Position numbers and translations under genes: made by a program
Notes under the pieces: generated by a model
Databases searched by the model: none
What the model saw: only the letters and a program-made list of their open reading frames with translations
Told to the model about the DNA's origin: nothing
In this document: positions 1 through 11,947 of the stretch, piece by piece
How the letters are laid out: each line of letters opens with the position of its first letter
How positions within the stretch are numbered: the stretch's first letter is position 1
DNA from: Paludibacter propionicigenes WB4
GTDB taxonomy: Bacteria; Bacteroidota; Bacteroidia; Bacteroidales; Paludibacteraceae
NCBI RefSeq assembly: GCF_000183135.1
Contig: NC_014734.1
Location: forward strand, 186,001 to 250,000
Direction of reading: 5' to 3'
Length of the DNA stretch: 64,000 nt

Positions 1-1
1 A

Positions 2-808
2 ATTGGTGGAATATTTGCGGCTATACCTTTTGCTATTTGGTTTTTTCTGGCTATTGAAGGTGTTGCAAATGTTGCGGAAGAGACAATTAACCCACAGCGA
101 AATGTACTAATCGGTTTAGGTTCGGCAATTTTTACTCTAGTTGTGTTGGCCATATTGACTTTTGTATCTTCCATTGGTGTAGGTGGTTGGGAAGCCGTAG
201 TTTATCCAGCTCCGGGTGCTGCTGCTACAGACTCACCGTTACCACTGGCTTTAACTCAAATAGTAGGCAATAGCAGCTTTTTGTATCACATGCTTATTTT
301 TATTGGTTTGTTTGGACTGGTTGCCTCATTTCATGGTATTATATTGGCCTCTGGACGTGCTGTTTATGAAATGGGAAAAGAAAACTTTCTTCCACCTGTA
401 TTGGGTAAAATCAGTAAGAAATTCCACACTCCGGCAGTTGCATTAATTGTAAATATGTTTATCGGAATTATAGCTCTTTTCTCAGGTCGTACTGGAGAAA
501 TCATTACGATTTCGGTTTTCGGAGCTCTTACATTGTACATAGTATCGATGTTGTCAGTATTAAAACTGAGAAAAAGTGCACCTGAACTTGAAAGGCCTTT
601 CAAAGTTCCGTTTTTCCCATTGACTCCAATTGTTGCGTTAATTATTGCTGTTATCTCATTGGTGGCTGTGGTTTATTACAACTTACAATTGGCCGGAATA
701 TATGTAATTATAATGGCTGTGTCATTTGCATGGTTTAAAATAGCATCCTATCAAAAAGCTAAGTTAGGGGAAGAAGAAGTTGTTTCAGAGGTTGTGACAA
801 AAGATTAA
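2..808 (+). CDS. eat: Ethanolamine permease, APC family (5' truncated by window edge)
   Basis: This is the C-terminal part of an amino acid/polyamine/organocation (APC) superfamily transporter in the inner membrane. The frame is already open at base 2 and reads through a segment (IWFFLAIEGVANVAEETINP) typical of ethanolamine permeases, followed by several hydrophobic helices and a charged tail ending at TAA 806-808. The GTG at 143 lies inside a membrane helix and is not the real start. It probably imports ethanolamine for the ammonia-lyase encoded directly downstream: its stop codon overlaps the eutB start (TAATG). The family call rests on the helix pattern and this neighbour. Other APC substrates are possible but less likely in this context. 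Confidence 0.85.
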   Translation: MGGIFAAIPFAIWFFLAIEGVANVAEETINPQRNVLIGLGSAIFTLVVLAILTFVSSIGVGGWEAVVYPAPGAAATDSPLPLALTQIVGNSSFLYHMLIFIGLFGLVASFHGIILASGRAVYEMGKENFLPPVLGKISKKFHTPAVALIVNMFIGIIALFSGRTGEIITISVFGALTLYIVSMLSVLKLRKSAPELERPFKVPFFPLTPIVALIIAVISLVAVVYYNLQLAGIYVIIMAVSFAWFKIASYQKAKLGEEEVVSEVVTKD

Positions 809-2193
809 TGATGAAAAGATCTACTAGTATCGGTTTTAATACATATTCATTCAATTCACTGAAAGAATTGCTTGCTAAAGCATCTCCTGAGCGATCAGGA
901 GACTCTTTGGCGGGTGTTTCGGCAGGCTCCAATGAAGAAAGAGTTGCGGCGCAGATGGTGTTGGCCGATACATTTTTATCCGATTTTTTAAAAGAAGAGA
1001 TTATTCCGTATGACGATGATGAAGTAACCAGAGTAATTTTTGATACGCATGATTTCGTTGCATTTCAACGAATTTCTAACCTGACTGTGGGTGAATTTCG
1101 AAACTGGTTATTAATGGATGAGACTGATGAAGCAGTTTTGAGAGAGATTGCCCCGGGATTAATTCCGGAAATGGTAGCAGCTGTTTCTAAGATTATGCGT
1201 AATCAGGATCTGATTCAGGTCGCATCCAAAATCAGTGTAATTACTTCATTTCGAAATACTATCGGATTAAAAAACAGAATTTCCGTAAGACTCCAACCCA
1301 ACGATCCTACGGATGATATGAAAGCTATTGCAGCCAGTGTGCTGGATGGGCTTTTTTATGGATGCGGAGATGCGGTTATTGGAATTAATCCGGCGACAGA
1401 CAATTACCAGCAGGTTTGTAAATTAATTCATATGCTGGATGAATTGAGGGAGAAATTTGAGATCCCGACGCAAAGTTGTGTACTTACGCATATCACTACC
1501 ACAATCAAAGCCATTGAAAATAAAGTTCCGGTAGATTTGGTTTTTCAGTCCATTGGAGGAACCCAGGGCGTAAATGAGAGTTTTGGAGTGAATTACAATC
1601 TTTTAAAAGAAGGTTACGAAGCGGGATTGAGTATTAACAGGGGAACGATAGGAAATAATTGCATGTACTTTGAAACAGGTCAGGGAAGTGCATTATCAGC
1701 CAATGCTCATCACGGGGTAGACCAACAAACTATTGAAACGCGTGCTTATGGACTTGCTCGTTGCTTTAATCCCTTGTTGGTTAATACTGTGGTTGGGTTT
1801 ATTGGACCTGAATACCTTTATGATGGTAAGCAGATTATTCGGGCAGGATTAGAAGATCATTTCTGTGGCAAATTATTAGGTTTGCCCATGGGAGTTGATA
1901 TTTGTTATACTAATCATGCCAAAGCCGATCAGGATGATATGGATGTGTTGTTGACTTTACTCGGAGTTGCCGGTTGTAATTTTATAATGGGTGTGCCCGG
2001 AGCTGATGATATTATGCTGAATTATCAAAGTACTTCGTTTCATGATGCATTGTATGTCAGATCGGTACTTGGATTGAAGCCGGCGCCGGAATTTGAGGCA
2101 TGGCTCATTAAAATGAATCTTTTCAGTGATACAATGAAACCTGTCGAATTACGCCAAAATTATCAGTTCTTTTTAAATGCATCATCGTTATGA
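808..2193 (+). CDS. eutB: Ethanolamine ammonia-lyase large subunit EutB
   Basis: EutB is the catalytic TIM-barrel subunit of adenosylcobalamin-dependent ethanolamine ammonia-lyase, which converts ethanolamine to acetaldehyde and ammonia. At 461 residues the length fits the family (about 450-465). Recognisable conserved stretches include VSVRLQPNDPTDDM-like (here ISVRLQPNDPTDDM), FQSIGGTQGVNESFGVN, YFETGQGSALSANAHHG and PMGVDICYTNHAKADQDDMD. The start ATG at 808 overlaps the permease stop, and ATG 811 is an equally possible start. The gene overlaps eutC by 4 bases (ATGA at 2190), so the subunits are translationally coupled. No eutA reactivase, alcohol or aldehyde dehydrogenase, or microcompartment shell gene is visible here, so those steps must be encoded elsewhere or before the window. 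Confidence 0.96.
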   Translation: MMKRSTSIGFNTYSFNSLKELLAKASPERSGDSLAGVSAGSNEERVAAQMVLADTFLSDFLKEEIIPYDDDEVTRVIFDTHDFVAFQRISNLTVGEFRNWLLMDETDEAVLREIAPGLIPEMVAAVSKIMRNQDLIQVASKISVITSFRNTIGLKNRISVRLQPNDPTDDMKAIAASVLDGLFYGCGDAVIGINPATDNYQQVCKLIHMLDELREKFEIPTQSCVLTHITTTIKAIENKVPVDLVFQSIGGTQGVNESFGVNYNLLKEGYEAGLSINRGTIGNNCMYFETGQGSALSANAHHGVDQQTIETRAYGLARCFNPLLVNTVVGFIGPEYLYDGKQIIRAGLEDHFCGKLLGLPMGVDICYTNHAKADQDDMDVLLTLLGVAGCNFIMGVPGADDIMLNYQSTSFHDALYVRSVLGLKPAPEFEAWLIKMNLFSDTMKPVELRQNYQFFLNASSL

Positions 2194-2993
2194 TTAGCCG
2201 AGAAGAAAAAACTATTATTGCCAGCAGTTGGGAGTCTTTAAAAATACACACAAAAGCCAGAATTGCAATCGGGCGTTGTGGAAGTTCTATTCCAACAAAA
2301 GAATCGTTGGCATTTAAACTGGCACATGCACGGGCAATCGATGCGGTACATGTACCGCTTCAAAAGGAATCGGTAAAAAATACGTTGGAGGAAATTTGTG
2401 ACAATCAGGTGCTGTTGATTCAATCCGGTGCTACGGATCGTGCTGTTTACCTGCAACGGCCGGATTTAGGCAGAACGCTTTCTGAAAATTCTATCAGGTT
2501 AATCAAAGAAACTCAGAAAGAAAGCGCGTACGATATTGCGATGGTTGTTGCCGATGGGCTTTCATCTGTAGCCATTGAGAGTAATATTTACTCCTTGTTT
2601 AGCTTGCTTTTGCCGGAACTCAAGCGCAGGAATTATTCTTTAGCGCCAATTTGTGTTGTTGAGCAGGGTAGAGTGGCTATTGCTGACTCTGTGGCAGAGC
2701 TGTTTAATGCCCGAATGTCTATTGTTTTTATTGGCGAACGTCCGGGTTTGACGTCTCCCGATAGTATGGGGATTTATATCACCTATGCGCCGGTAAATGG
2801 CACAACCGATGAACGACGAAATTGTATTTCGAATGTACGTCGTGATGGCCTCTCCTATGCAGCTGCAAATTCCAAACTATTGTATCTTGTGGATGAGTCT
2901 TTCAGACGTAAGTTGTCGGGCGTGAATTTAAAAGATGAACAAGATGATATGCAATTGCCGGAATCCGATACATCACTCGTTCTGACTGAGTAG
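2190..2993 (+). CDS. eutC: Ethanolamine ammonia-lyase small subunit EutC
   Basis: EutC is the light chain that completes the cobalamin site of ethanolamine ammonia-lyase. The 267-residue protein has the family signatures ARIAIGRCG (residues 23-31), GERPGL (182-187) and GIYITYAPVNGTTDERRNCISNVR (split here as GIYITY at 194-199 and RRNCISN at 209-215). The C-terminal tail after about residue 245 is acidic and poorly conserved. The gene overlaps eutB by 4 bases and is followed by a hairpin with a T-run (3016-3049), so the unit reads permease-eutB-eutC. Length and motif order are normal and there is no sign of damage. Confidence 0.95.
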   Translation: MISREEKTIIASSWESLKIHTKARIAIGRCGSSIPTKESLAFKLAHARAIDAVHVPLQKESVKNTLEEICDNQVLLIQSGATDRAVYLQRPDLGRTLSENSIRLIKETQKESAYDIAMVVADGLSSVAIESNIYSLFSLLLPELKRRNYSLAPICVVEQGRVAIADSVAELFNARMSIVFIGERPGLTSPDSMGIYITYAPVNGTTDERRNCISNVRRDGLSYAAANSKLLYLVDESFRRKLSGVNLKDEQDDMQLPESDTSLVLTE

Positions 2994-3015
2994 CGAAAAT
3001 TGAGATAATTAATTT

Positions 3016-3049
3016 ACGGATGGTTCAGAAATGGACTGTCCGTTTTTTT
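3016..3049 (+). terminator. Terminator of the ethanolamine operon
   Basis: ACGGATGGTTC and GGACTGTCCGT form a stem (two G-U pairs) around a short A-rich loop, followed by seven T. It sits 23 bp after the eutC stop on the same strand. Confidence 0.7.
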
Positions 3050-3070
3050 ATTGTTTTCAGTTCGATTGAT

Positions 3071-3078
3071 TATCTTTG
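3071..3078 (+). promoter_or_regulatory. -7 element of the AlaX-like gene
   Basis: TATCTTTG fits the Bacteroidetes -7 consensus TAnnTTTG. The -33 box is weak. A TTG that could be read as a start (3076) lies inside this element, so the transcript would begin after it; this is why ATG 3097 is taken as the start. Confidence 0.6.
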
Positions 3079-3096
3079 CATCCTAATTTTGATCCG

Positions 3097-3552
3097 ATGG
3101 AGAATATTATAAATCAACCTAAGAAAGATTATTGCGAACCAATGCACACTTGCGAGCATATTTTGAATCAGACTATGATTCGTATGTTTGGATGCCCCCG
3201 GTCGATGAATGCTCATATAGAAAAGAAAAAATCAAAATGTGATTATGTGTTGTCCGAAGCGCCTACAGAAGAGCAAATTTCTGAATTGGTAGACAAGGTG
3301 AATGCAGTTATTAATCAGCATCTACCGGTAACTATCGATTTTATGGATAGAAAAGATGCTGCTCAATTGGTAGATTTGTCAAAATTGCCTGCCGATGCTA
3401 CCGAGACTTTACGGATTATTCGGGTTGGCGATTACGACGCTTGTGCATGTATTGGTCAGCATGTGAGTAACACAGCTGAATTAGGTCGATTTGAGATTAT
3501 CAGTCACGATTTTGAAAATAATCGCTGGCGAGTGCGTTTTAAACTGGTTTAA
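3097..3552 (+). CDS. AlaX-like alanyl-tRNA editing domain protein
   Basis: This small stand-alone protein (151 residues from ATG 3097) resembles the second additional domain (SAD) of threonyl- and alanyl-tRNA synthetases. It has the zinc-binding pair HxxxH (H17-H21, HTCEH) and CxxxH (C118-H122, CIGQH) that define AlaX-type editing enzymes, which hydrolyse mischarged tRNA such as Ser- or Gly-tRNA(Ala) in the cytoplasm. There is no synthetase core or N-terminal AlaX-M/L extension, which makes it an AlaX-S-sized protein. An upstream TTG (3076) would add 7 residues but falls within the promoter. The actual substrate cannot be read from the sequence. It is a single-gene unit with its own promoter. 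Confidence 0.8.
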   Translation: MENIINQPKKDYCEPMHTCEHILNQTMIRMFGCPRSMNAHIEKKKSKCDYVLSEAPTEEQISELVDKVNAVINQHLPVTIDFMDRKDAAQLVDLSKLPADATETLRIIRVGDYDACACIGQHVSNTAELGRFEIISHDFENNRWRVRFKLV

Positions 3553-3601
3553 TTTGTTTCGATAGTTTTAAAACGGATAATTTTATTTTTCTATTTTTGA
3601 T

Positions 3602-4405
3602 ATGATTGAGCAGCCCGAAAATTCAGCAACATCAGATGTCGTTACCGGAATTTCTGATGTTAAGGTAAAAAGAAAATTTGGTTACAGACTATTTCGTTTC
3701 CTGCGAAAGCTATTGATTATCCTCTTTGTAATCAGTATTGCATGGGTAATAATCGATTGGTTTACTCCCATATATGTTACTCCCCTCATGTTTATTCGTT
3801 CTGTTGAGTCTGTTGCTCAGGGTGAGATGCCTAAAAACAGCAAGCAATGGGTGTCAATCGATAATATATCGCCCAATATGATACAAGCTGTGGTTGCTTC
3901 AGAAGATAATTTATTTCTAACGCACCACGGATTTTCTATTAATGATATGACGAAGGCGTTTGAGCACAATCTGAATGGAAAAAAAATCAGAGGCGGGAGT
4001 ACAATTTCTCAGCAAACAGCCAAAAACGTATTTCTTTTTCCACAACGCTCCTATATTAGAAAGGGATTGGAAGCTTATTATACGGTACTGATTGAACTTG
4101 TTTGGTCAAAAAAACGTATTATGGAAGCTTACCTGAATGTTATCGAGATGGGTGATGGGATTTATGGAGTAGAAGCTGCTGCCCAGGAGTATTTTGGCGT
4201 ACATGCTTCAGAACTGACAAAATCACAAGCTGCACTAATTGCAGCCTGTCTGCCTAATCCCCGTAAGTTTAATGCCGGAAATCCTTCAGGTTACATTCTG
4301 GGACGTAAAAATCAGATCGTGAATCTAATGGGCAAACTACCTCAGGTGGATTTTGATAAAAGACCTGTAAGTCCGAAACAACATAAAAAGCACAGAAGAA
4401 AATGA
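3602..4405 (+). CDS. mtgA: Monofunctional peptidoglycan glycosyltransferase (GT51)
   Basis: This enzyme polymerises lipid II into glycan strands at the outer face of the inner membrane. The 267-residue protein has a basic N-terminus, one membrane anchor (about residues 36-53), and a GT51 domain with the motifs SEDNLFLTHHG (catalytic Glu101), GGSTISQQTAKN, RKGLEAYYT and KKRIMEAYLNVIEMG. There is no transpeptidase domain, which separates it from class A PBPs. It overlaps lipB by 4 bases (ATGA at 4402), so the two genes are cotranscribed although their functions are unrelated. Confidence 0.93.
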   Translation: MIEQPENSATSDVVTGISDVKVKRKFGYRLFRFLRKLLIILFVISIAWVIIDWFTPIYVTPLMFIRSVESVAQGEMPKNSKQWVSIDNISPNMIQAVVASEDNLFLTHHGFSINDMTKAFEHNLNGKKIRGGSTISQQTAKNVFLFPQRSYIRKGLEAYYTVLIELVWSKKRIMEAYLNVIEMGDGIYGVEAAAQEYFGVHASELTKSQAALIAACLPNPRKFNAGNPSGYILGRKNQIVNLMGKLPQVDFDKRPVSPKQHKKHRRK

Positions 4406-5067
4406 GTCAGATACAATTTGTTGACTGGGGATTAATTGAATATAATGAAGCATGGTCAAAACAAGAAGCGTTGTTCTCTGCAACAATTGAAAGAAAGGTT
4501 GGAGGTATAGAGACAGATAATTTTCTTGTCTTTTGCGAGCATCCTCATGTTTATACGCTTGGGAAAAGTGGAGATGAACAAAATCTTTTGTTGAATTATA
4601 TTCAGCTACAGGCTAAACATGCCAGTTTTGTGCAGACTAATAGGGGAGGAGATATAACTTATCACGGACCGGGTCAGGTAGTGGGATATCCTATTTTCGA
4701 TTTGGCAAATTTCAATCTGGGATTGAAGCAATATATACATTATATAGAAGAGGCCATTATTCATGCCTTATCATTATATAATATACAATCTTCTTGTTTG
4801 GATGGGGCAACAGGAGTTTGGATTGATGTGGGATTGCCAACCTGCCGAAAAATATGTGCTATTGGAGTTCGAAGTTCACGTTTCGTTACCATGCACGGCT
4901 TTGCATTGAACGTGAATACTCAATTAGAATACTTCAATTATATCAATCCATGCGGTTTTATCGATAAAGGAGTTACCTCTATGGAAAAAGAATTAGGGCA
5001 TAAAGTGGATATTGAACAGTTAAAGTTAGCGCTGAGAACTAGTATCCAGAATCAGTTTGTGAATTAA
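4402..5067 (+). CDS. lipB: Lipoyl(octanoyl) transferase LipB
   Basis: LipB moves octanoate from acyl carrier protein to the E2 or GcvH lipoyl domains, the first step of lipoate synthesis. The 221-residue protein carries the signature RGGDITYHGPGQ (81-92), the catalytic lysine in CRKICAIGVR (Lys150) and the catalytic cysteine in INPCGF (Cys184). Length and motif spacing are normal. It is the last gene before the rRNA leader; no lipA is in the window. Confidence 0.95.
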   Translation: MSQIQFVDWGLIEYNEAWSKQEALFSATIERKVGGIETDNFLVFCEHPHVYTLGKSGDEQNLLLNYIQLQAKHASFVQTNRGGDITYHGPGQVVGYPIFDLANFNLGLKQYIHYIEEAIIHALSLYNIQSSCLDGATGVWIDVGLPTCRKICAIGVRSSRFVTMHGFALNVNTQLEYFNYINPCGFIDKGVTSMEKELGHKVDIEQLKLALRTSIQNQFVN

Positions 5068-5284
5068 TTCAATCATTTTCCTACTCGTTTTATCGCTATT
5101 ACTTGTGCTAGAATCTTAATCTCTTCGTGCTTTTAGCTTAAATTGCGTTGCTTCTCTCCGGCTTTTGTCTCTGGAAACGAATTAGGCTCATTTTTTTTGA
5201 AATTATTTTTGTGTATGAACAAGTTTTTTATCAGGCGTTTAAGGGGATTTGTATGTTTTACAGCAGAAATAAAAGGTAAAATGA

Positions 5285-5316
5285 TTTGGTTTGTATGTAT
5301 AAAGTGACTACTTTTG
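5285..5316 (+). promoter_or_regulatory. rRNA promoter P1
   Basis: TTTG (5285-5288), 20-bp spacer, then TACTTTTG (5309-5316), close to the Bacteroidetes sigma-70 consensus. It is followed by CGCTTTGAGAGAGAAGC, a sequence repeated after P2. Confidence 0.75.
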
Positions 5317-5398
5317 CACCCGCTTTGAGAGAGAAGCACGGTAGTTAGGTAATGAAAAGAGGTGTCAAATAAATAAAGAAATTATTTTTCTCAAAAAG

Positions 5399-5429
5399 TT
5401 TGGTAGTTTAAAAATAAGCATTACCTTTG
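5399..5429 (+). promoter_or_regulatory. rRNA promoter P2
   Basis: TTTG (5399-5402), 19-bp spacer, TACCTTTG (5422-5429): an exact match to TTTG-N19-TAnnTTTG. The start region GCCGCTTTGAGAGAGAAGC duplicates that of P1. Confidence 0.82.
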
Positions 5430-5565
5430 CAGCCGCTTTGAGAGAGAAGCTTTGGGTTTAAAAATGGTTTAATAACTGACTGATTAAAAAACAGTTAAGT
5501 TGGATAAAATTAAGTTTTCCCGACAAATTTTCTTGAAAATAAAAATCAAAACTTTTCTAATAAAG

Positions 5566-5596
5566 TTTGGTATATTGAGAAAAAGCAGTATCTTTG
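5566..5596 (+). promoter_or_regulatory. rRNA promoter P3
   Basis: TTTG (5566-5569), 19-bp spacer, TATCTTTG (5589-5596). It is the promoter nearest to the 16S gene, about 320 bp before it; its start region differs from those of P1 and P2. Confidence 0.82.
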
Positions 5597-5914
5597 CAGC
5601 CCGTTTGTCTCACAAAATTTGAGGGTAGAACGAAAGCAAAACAAGTTATAAAATAGGGAGCTATTTTGTAGTAACATTAGAAGTCTTGATAAACAACTGC
5701 ACTGCGAAGTGCAACTTCCAAATTCCCCTTTAGGGGTTAGGGGTATCAAGCATCGATCTTTGAGAATACATGAACAACAAATAATGTAGTATAAGGAAAG
5801 GGAACATTTTTTATAAATGGGAGTATCTGTCAAAGGATACAAAGATTTTTTATACCACGTCAATTTTCTACAATAAATTTAGGAATAGATAGCATCCGAG
5901 CAAATAAAAAAAAG

Positions 5915-7446
<1,532 letters not shown>

Positions 7447-7538
7447 GGAGCGATGTTATCGAAACTTAGTAGAAAAGTGGTATACAAGGAAAGTGCAAAC
7501 TTTTTGAGTACTACATTATGTTGTTTATGATATAAATA

Positions 7539-7686
7539 CAGTCAGCAGTGAACAGTAAACAGTGAACAGTCAGCGGTAATGCAAGTTACAGAGAATGCTG
7601 ATAACTGATACCTGATGACTGATAACTGAAAACGGTAGTTACACAAGAGAAGTTGATAACTGAAAGCTGATGACTGATAACTGAAA
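7539..7686 (+). repeat. Short tandem repeats in the 16S-tRNA-Ile spacer
   Basis: Degenerate 7-bp repeats: first a block of AGTGAAC/AGTAAAC/AGTCAGC words, then blocks built on TGATAACTGA. The same words recur after tRNA-Ile and next to the stop codons of several protein genes in this window. Confidence 0.75.
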
Positions 7687-7689
7687 TTC

Positions 7690-7763
7690 AGTCCTATAGC
7701 TCAGTTGGTTAGAGCGCTACACTGATAATGTAGAGGTCGGCAGTTCAACTCTGCCTGGGACTA
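7690..7763 (+). tRNA. ileT: tRNA-Ile (GAT)
   Basis: Complete cloverleaf: acceptor AGTCCTA/TGGGACT, D arm GCTC...GAGC, anticodon stem CTACA/TGTAG with loop CTGATAA (anticodon GAT at 7724-7726), T arm GGCAG TTCAACT CTGCC, discriminator A. CCA is not encoded. It lies in the 16S-23S spacer as usual. Confidence 0.97.
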
Positions 7764-7767
7764 CAAC

Positions 7768-7841
7768 AACAGTTCACAGTGAGCAGTGAACAGTGAACAG
7801 TTGAAGAACTGATAACTGATAAGTGTTCCCTGATAACTGAA
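7768..7841 (+). repeat. Short tandem repeats between the two spacer tRNAs
   Basis: CAGTTCACAGTGAGCAGTGAACAGTGAACAG-type heptamers (written here as units of AGTGAAC) followed by TGATAACTGA units. They start 5 bases after tRNA-Ile. Confidence 0.7.
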
Positions 7842-7848
7842 AATACTC

Positions 7849-7923
7849 GGGGGATTAGCTCAGTTGGCTTAGAGCACCTGCCTTGCACGCAGGGGGTCAT
7901 CGGTTCGAGCCCGATATTCTCCA
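7849..7923 (+). tRNA. alaT: tRNA-Ala (TGC)
   Basis: Cloverleaf with acceptor GGGGGAT/ATTCTCC (two G-T pairs), anticodon loop CTTGCAC (TGC at 7884-7886), T arm ATCGG TTCGAGC CCGAT and discriminator A. CCA is not encoded. It is the second tRNA of the 16S-23S spacer. Confidence 0.97.
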
Positions 7924-8220
7924 CAAAAATCGACCAGCGGGTTGTTTTTTTTTGAAGAATAGCAAAAAAGTAATACAGATTATTAGTATTGAACCACTAA
8001 CAATCAACACATTAAATGAATAATTGTCGTGAGACAAAATAATTATTAATTATCAATTATTAATTATTCATTCAATAGCGATCTTTGATATATTGAAAGA
8101 AAGAGAGAAAAAGTAGTAAAGCAATGCTTTGCGATAGAGTAATCTAAAGTTAAGCATTGAGTATTTGTAGAGACGCATGTAAATGCGTCTGATAACTATG
8201 GATACGAGCAAACAAGAAAT
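7924..8220 (+). other. Spacer between tRNA-Ala and 23S
   Basis: No gene is seen. The stretch contains an AT-rich inverted repeat around 8018-8075 (CAATTATTAATTATTC against GAATAATTG) and a perfect hairpin AGACGCATGTAAATGCGTCT (8171-8190), of a type common in Bacteroidetes intergenic DNA. It is transcribed as part of the rRNA precursor. Confidence 0.6.
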
Positions 8221-11116
<2,896 letters not shown>

Positions 11117-11127
11117 AACCCCTAATC

Positions 11128-11150
11128 TACCCCTAACCCCTAAAGGGGAA
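11128..11150 (+). repeat. Inverted copy of the leader repeat at 5723-5745
   Basis: These 23 bases (core CCCCTAAAGGGG) are the exact complement of 5723-5745 in the leader before 16S. Related sequences with CCCCTTTAGGGG or CCCCCTTCGGGGG occur at about 21015-21129 and 44635, so it belongs to a dispersed repeat family. Confidence 0.7.
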
Positions 11151-11328
11151 TAATAAAGGTAGAGATAAAGGAAACAAACCCGCTCTTTGCGTATTTTTCT
11201 CTCTTCTTTTTCAATTATCTATTATAACAAGTTAATTGAGTAATTAAGTGTAATAAGTAATTGGTTTAATACCAATCATAACTAACCAACTAATTAACCA
11301 ATAATCTGTCAACTAAATAAACCGTATT

Positions 11329-11436
<108 letters not shown>

Positions 11437-11439
11437 TTT

Positions 11440-11476
11440 TAAAGCCTCATACAAGCAATTGTGTGAGGCTTTTTTT
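11440..11476 (+). terminator. Terminator of the rRNA operon
   Basis: AGCCTCATACA pairs with TGTGTGAGGCT (one mismatch) and is followed by eight T. It starts a few bases after 5S. Confidence 0.88.
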
Positions 11477-11900
11477 TGCCCCTAAATCAAATACTGGCAA
11501 TATATACGATCTGATTTACGTGAGTTCGATATAAGAATCTATATATTTTGTCACTATGTCATTAAAAACAAAGGAATAAGGTTTTGAATTTTATTTTCTC
11601 ATTCTCTACTAAGGCAATATTATTGAAAGAAATAAGGTCAAACCTTAGTAGAATCAACTATTGCTACCAAACAAAACCTTATTTGTCATCTAAATGATTT
11701 GAATATACTCCATTTAGATTGCCGCGTTTTTATTTTCGCTGTAGGGCTACAGTGATGATTTGAGTATGGGGAGCAGATAAAGAATCACTATCAGAGATTA
11801 TTTATGACAAAGGTGTTGATTGATAGAATGAGAATGAGGTGTGTAGAGTGCGTTTGATTCGTTTTATGACGATATTGAGAGGAATGAAATATTGGCATAA
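11477..11900. other. Intergenic region with nested inverted repeats
   Basis: No gene is seen. A 109-bp segment (11575-11683) has two nested perfect inverted repeats: outer AATAAGGTTTTG/CAAAACCTTATT and inner TCTACTAAGG/CCTTAGTAGA, with 18-19 bases between the arms on each side. Next to it CTAAATG and CATTTAG (about 11690-11717) form another small hairpin. The rest shows nothing. Confidence 0.6.
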
Positions 11901-11932
11901 AAAAGGCCTATTCTCGCGAGAATAGGCCTTTT
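11901..11932 (-). terminator. Terminator of glmM
   Basis: A perfect 32-bp palindrome with core GGCCTATTCTCGCGAGAATAGGCC. Read on the minus strand it is followed by a T-run, 15 bp after the glmM stop codon. Confidence 0.88.
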
Positions 11933-11947
11933 GTGTACGAGAGTTTA

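Larger units (their letters stand above)
5068..5914 (+). other. Non-coding leader of the rRNA operon
   Basis: About 850 bp without a convincing gene. It holds three tandem promoters (5285-5596). After the last one the transcribed leader contains a small hairpin with GCACTGCGAAGTGC and a repeat with CCCCTTTAGGGG (5723-5745) whose exact complement lies after the 23S gene (11128-11150). The segment 5068-5280 shows nothing recognisable. Confidence 0.7.
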
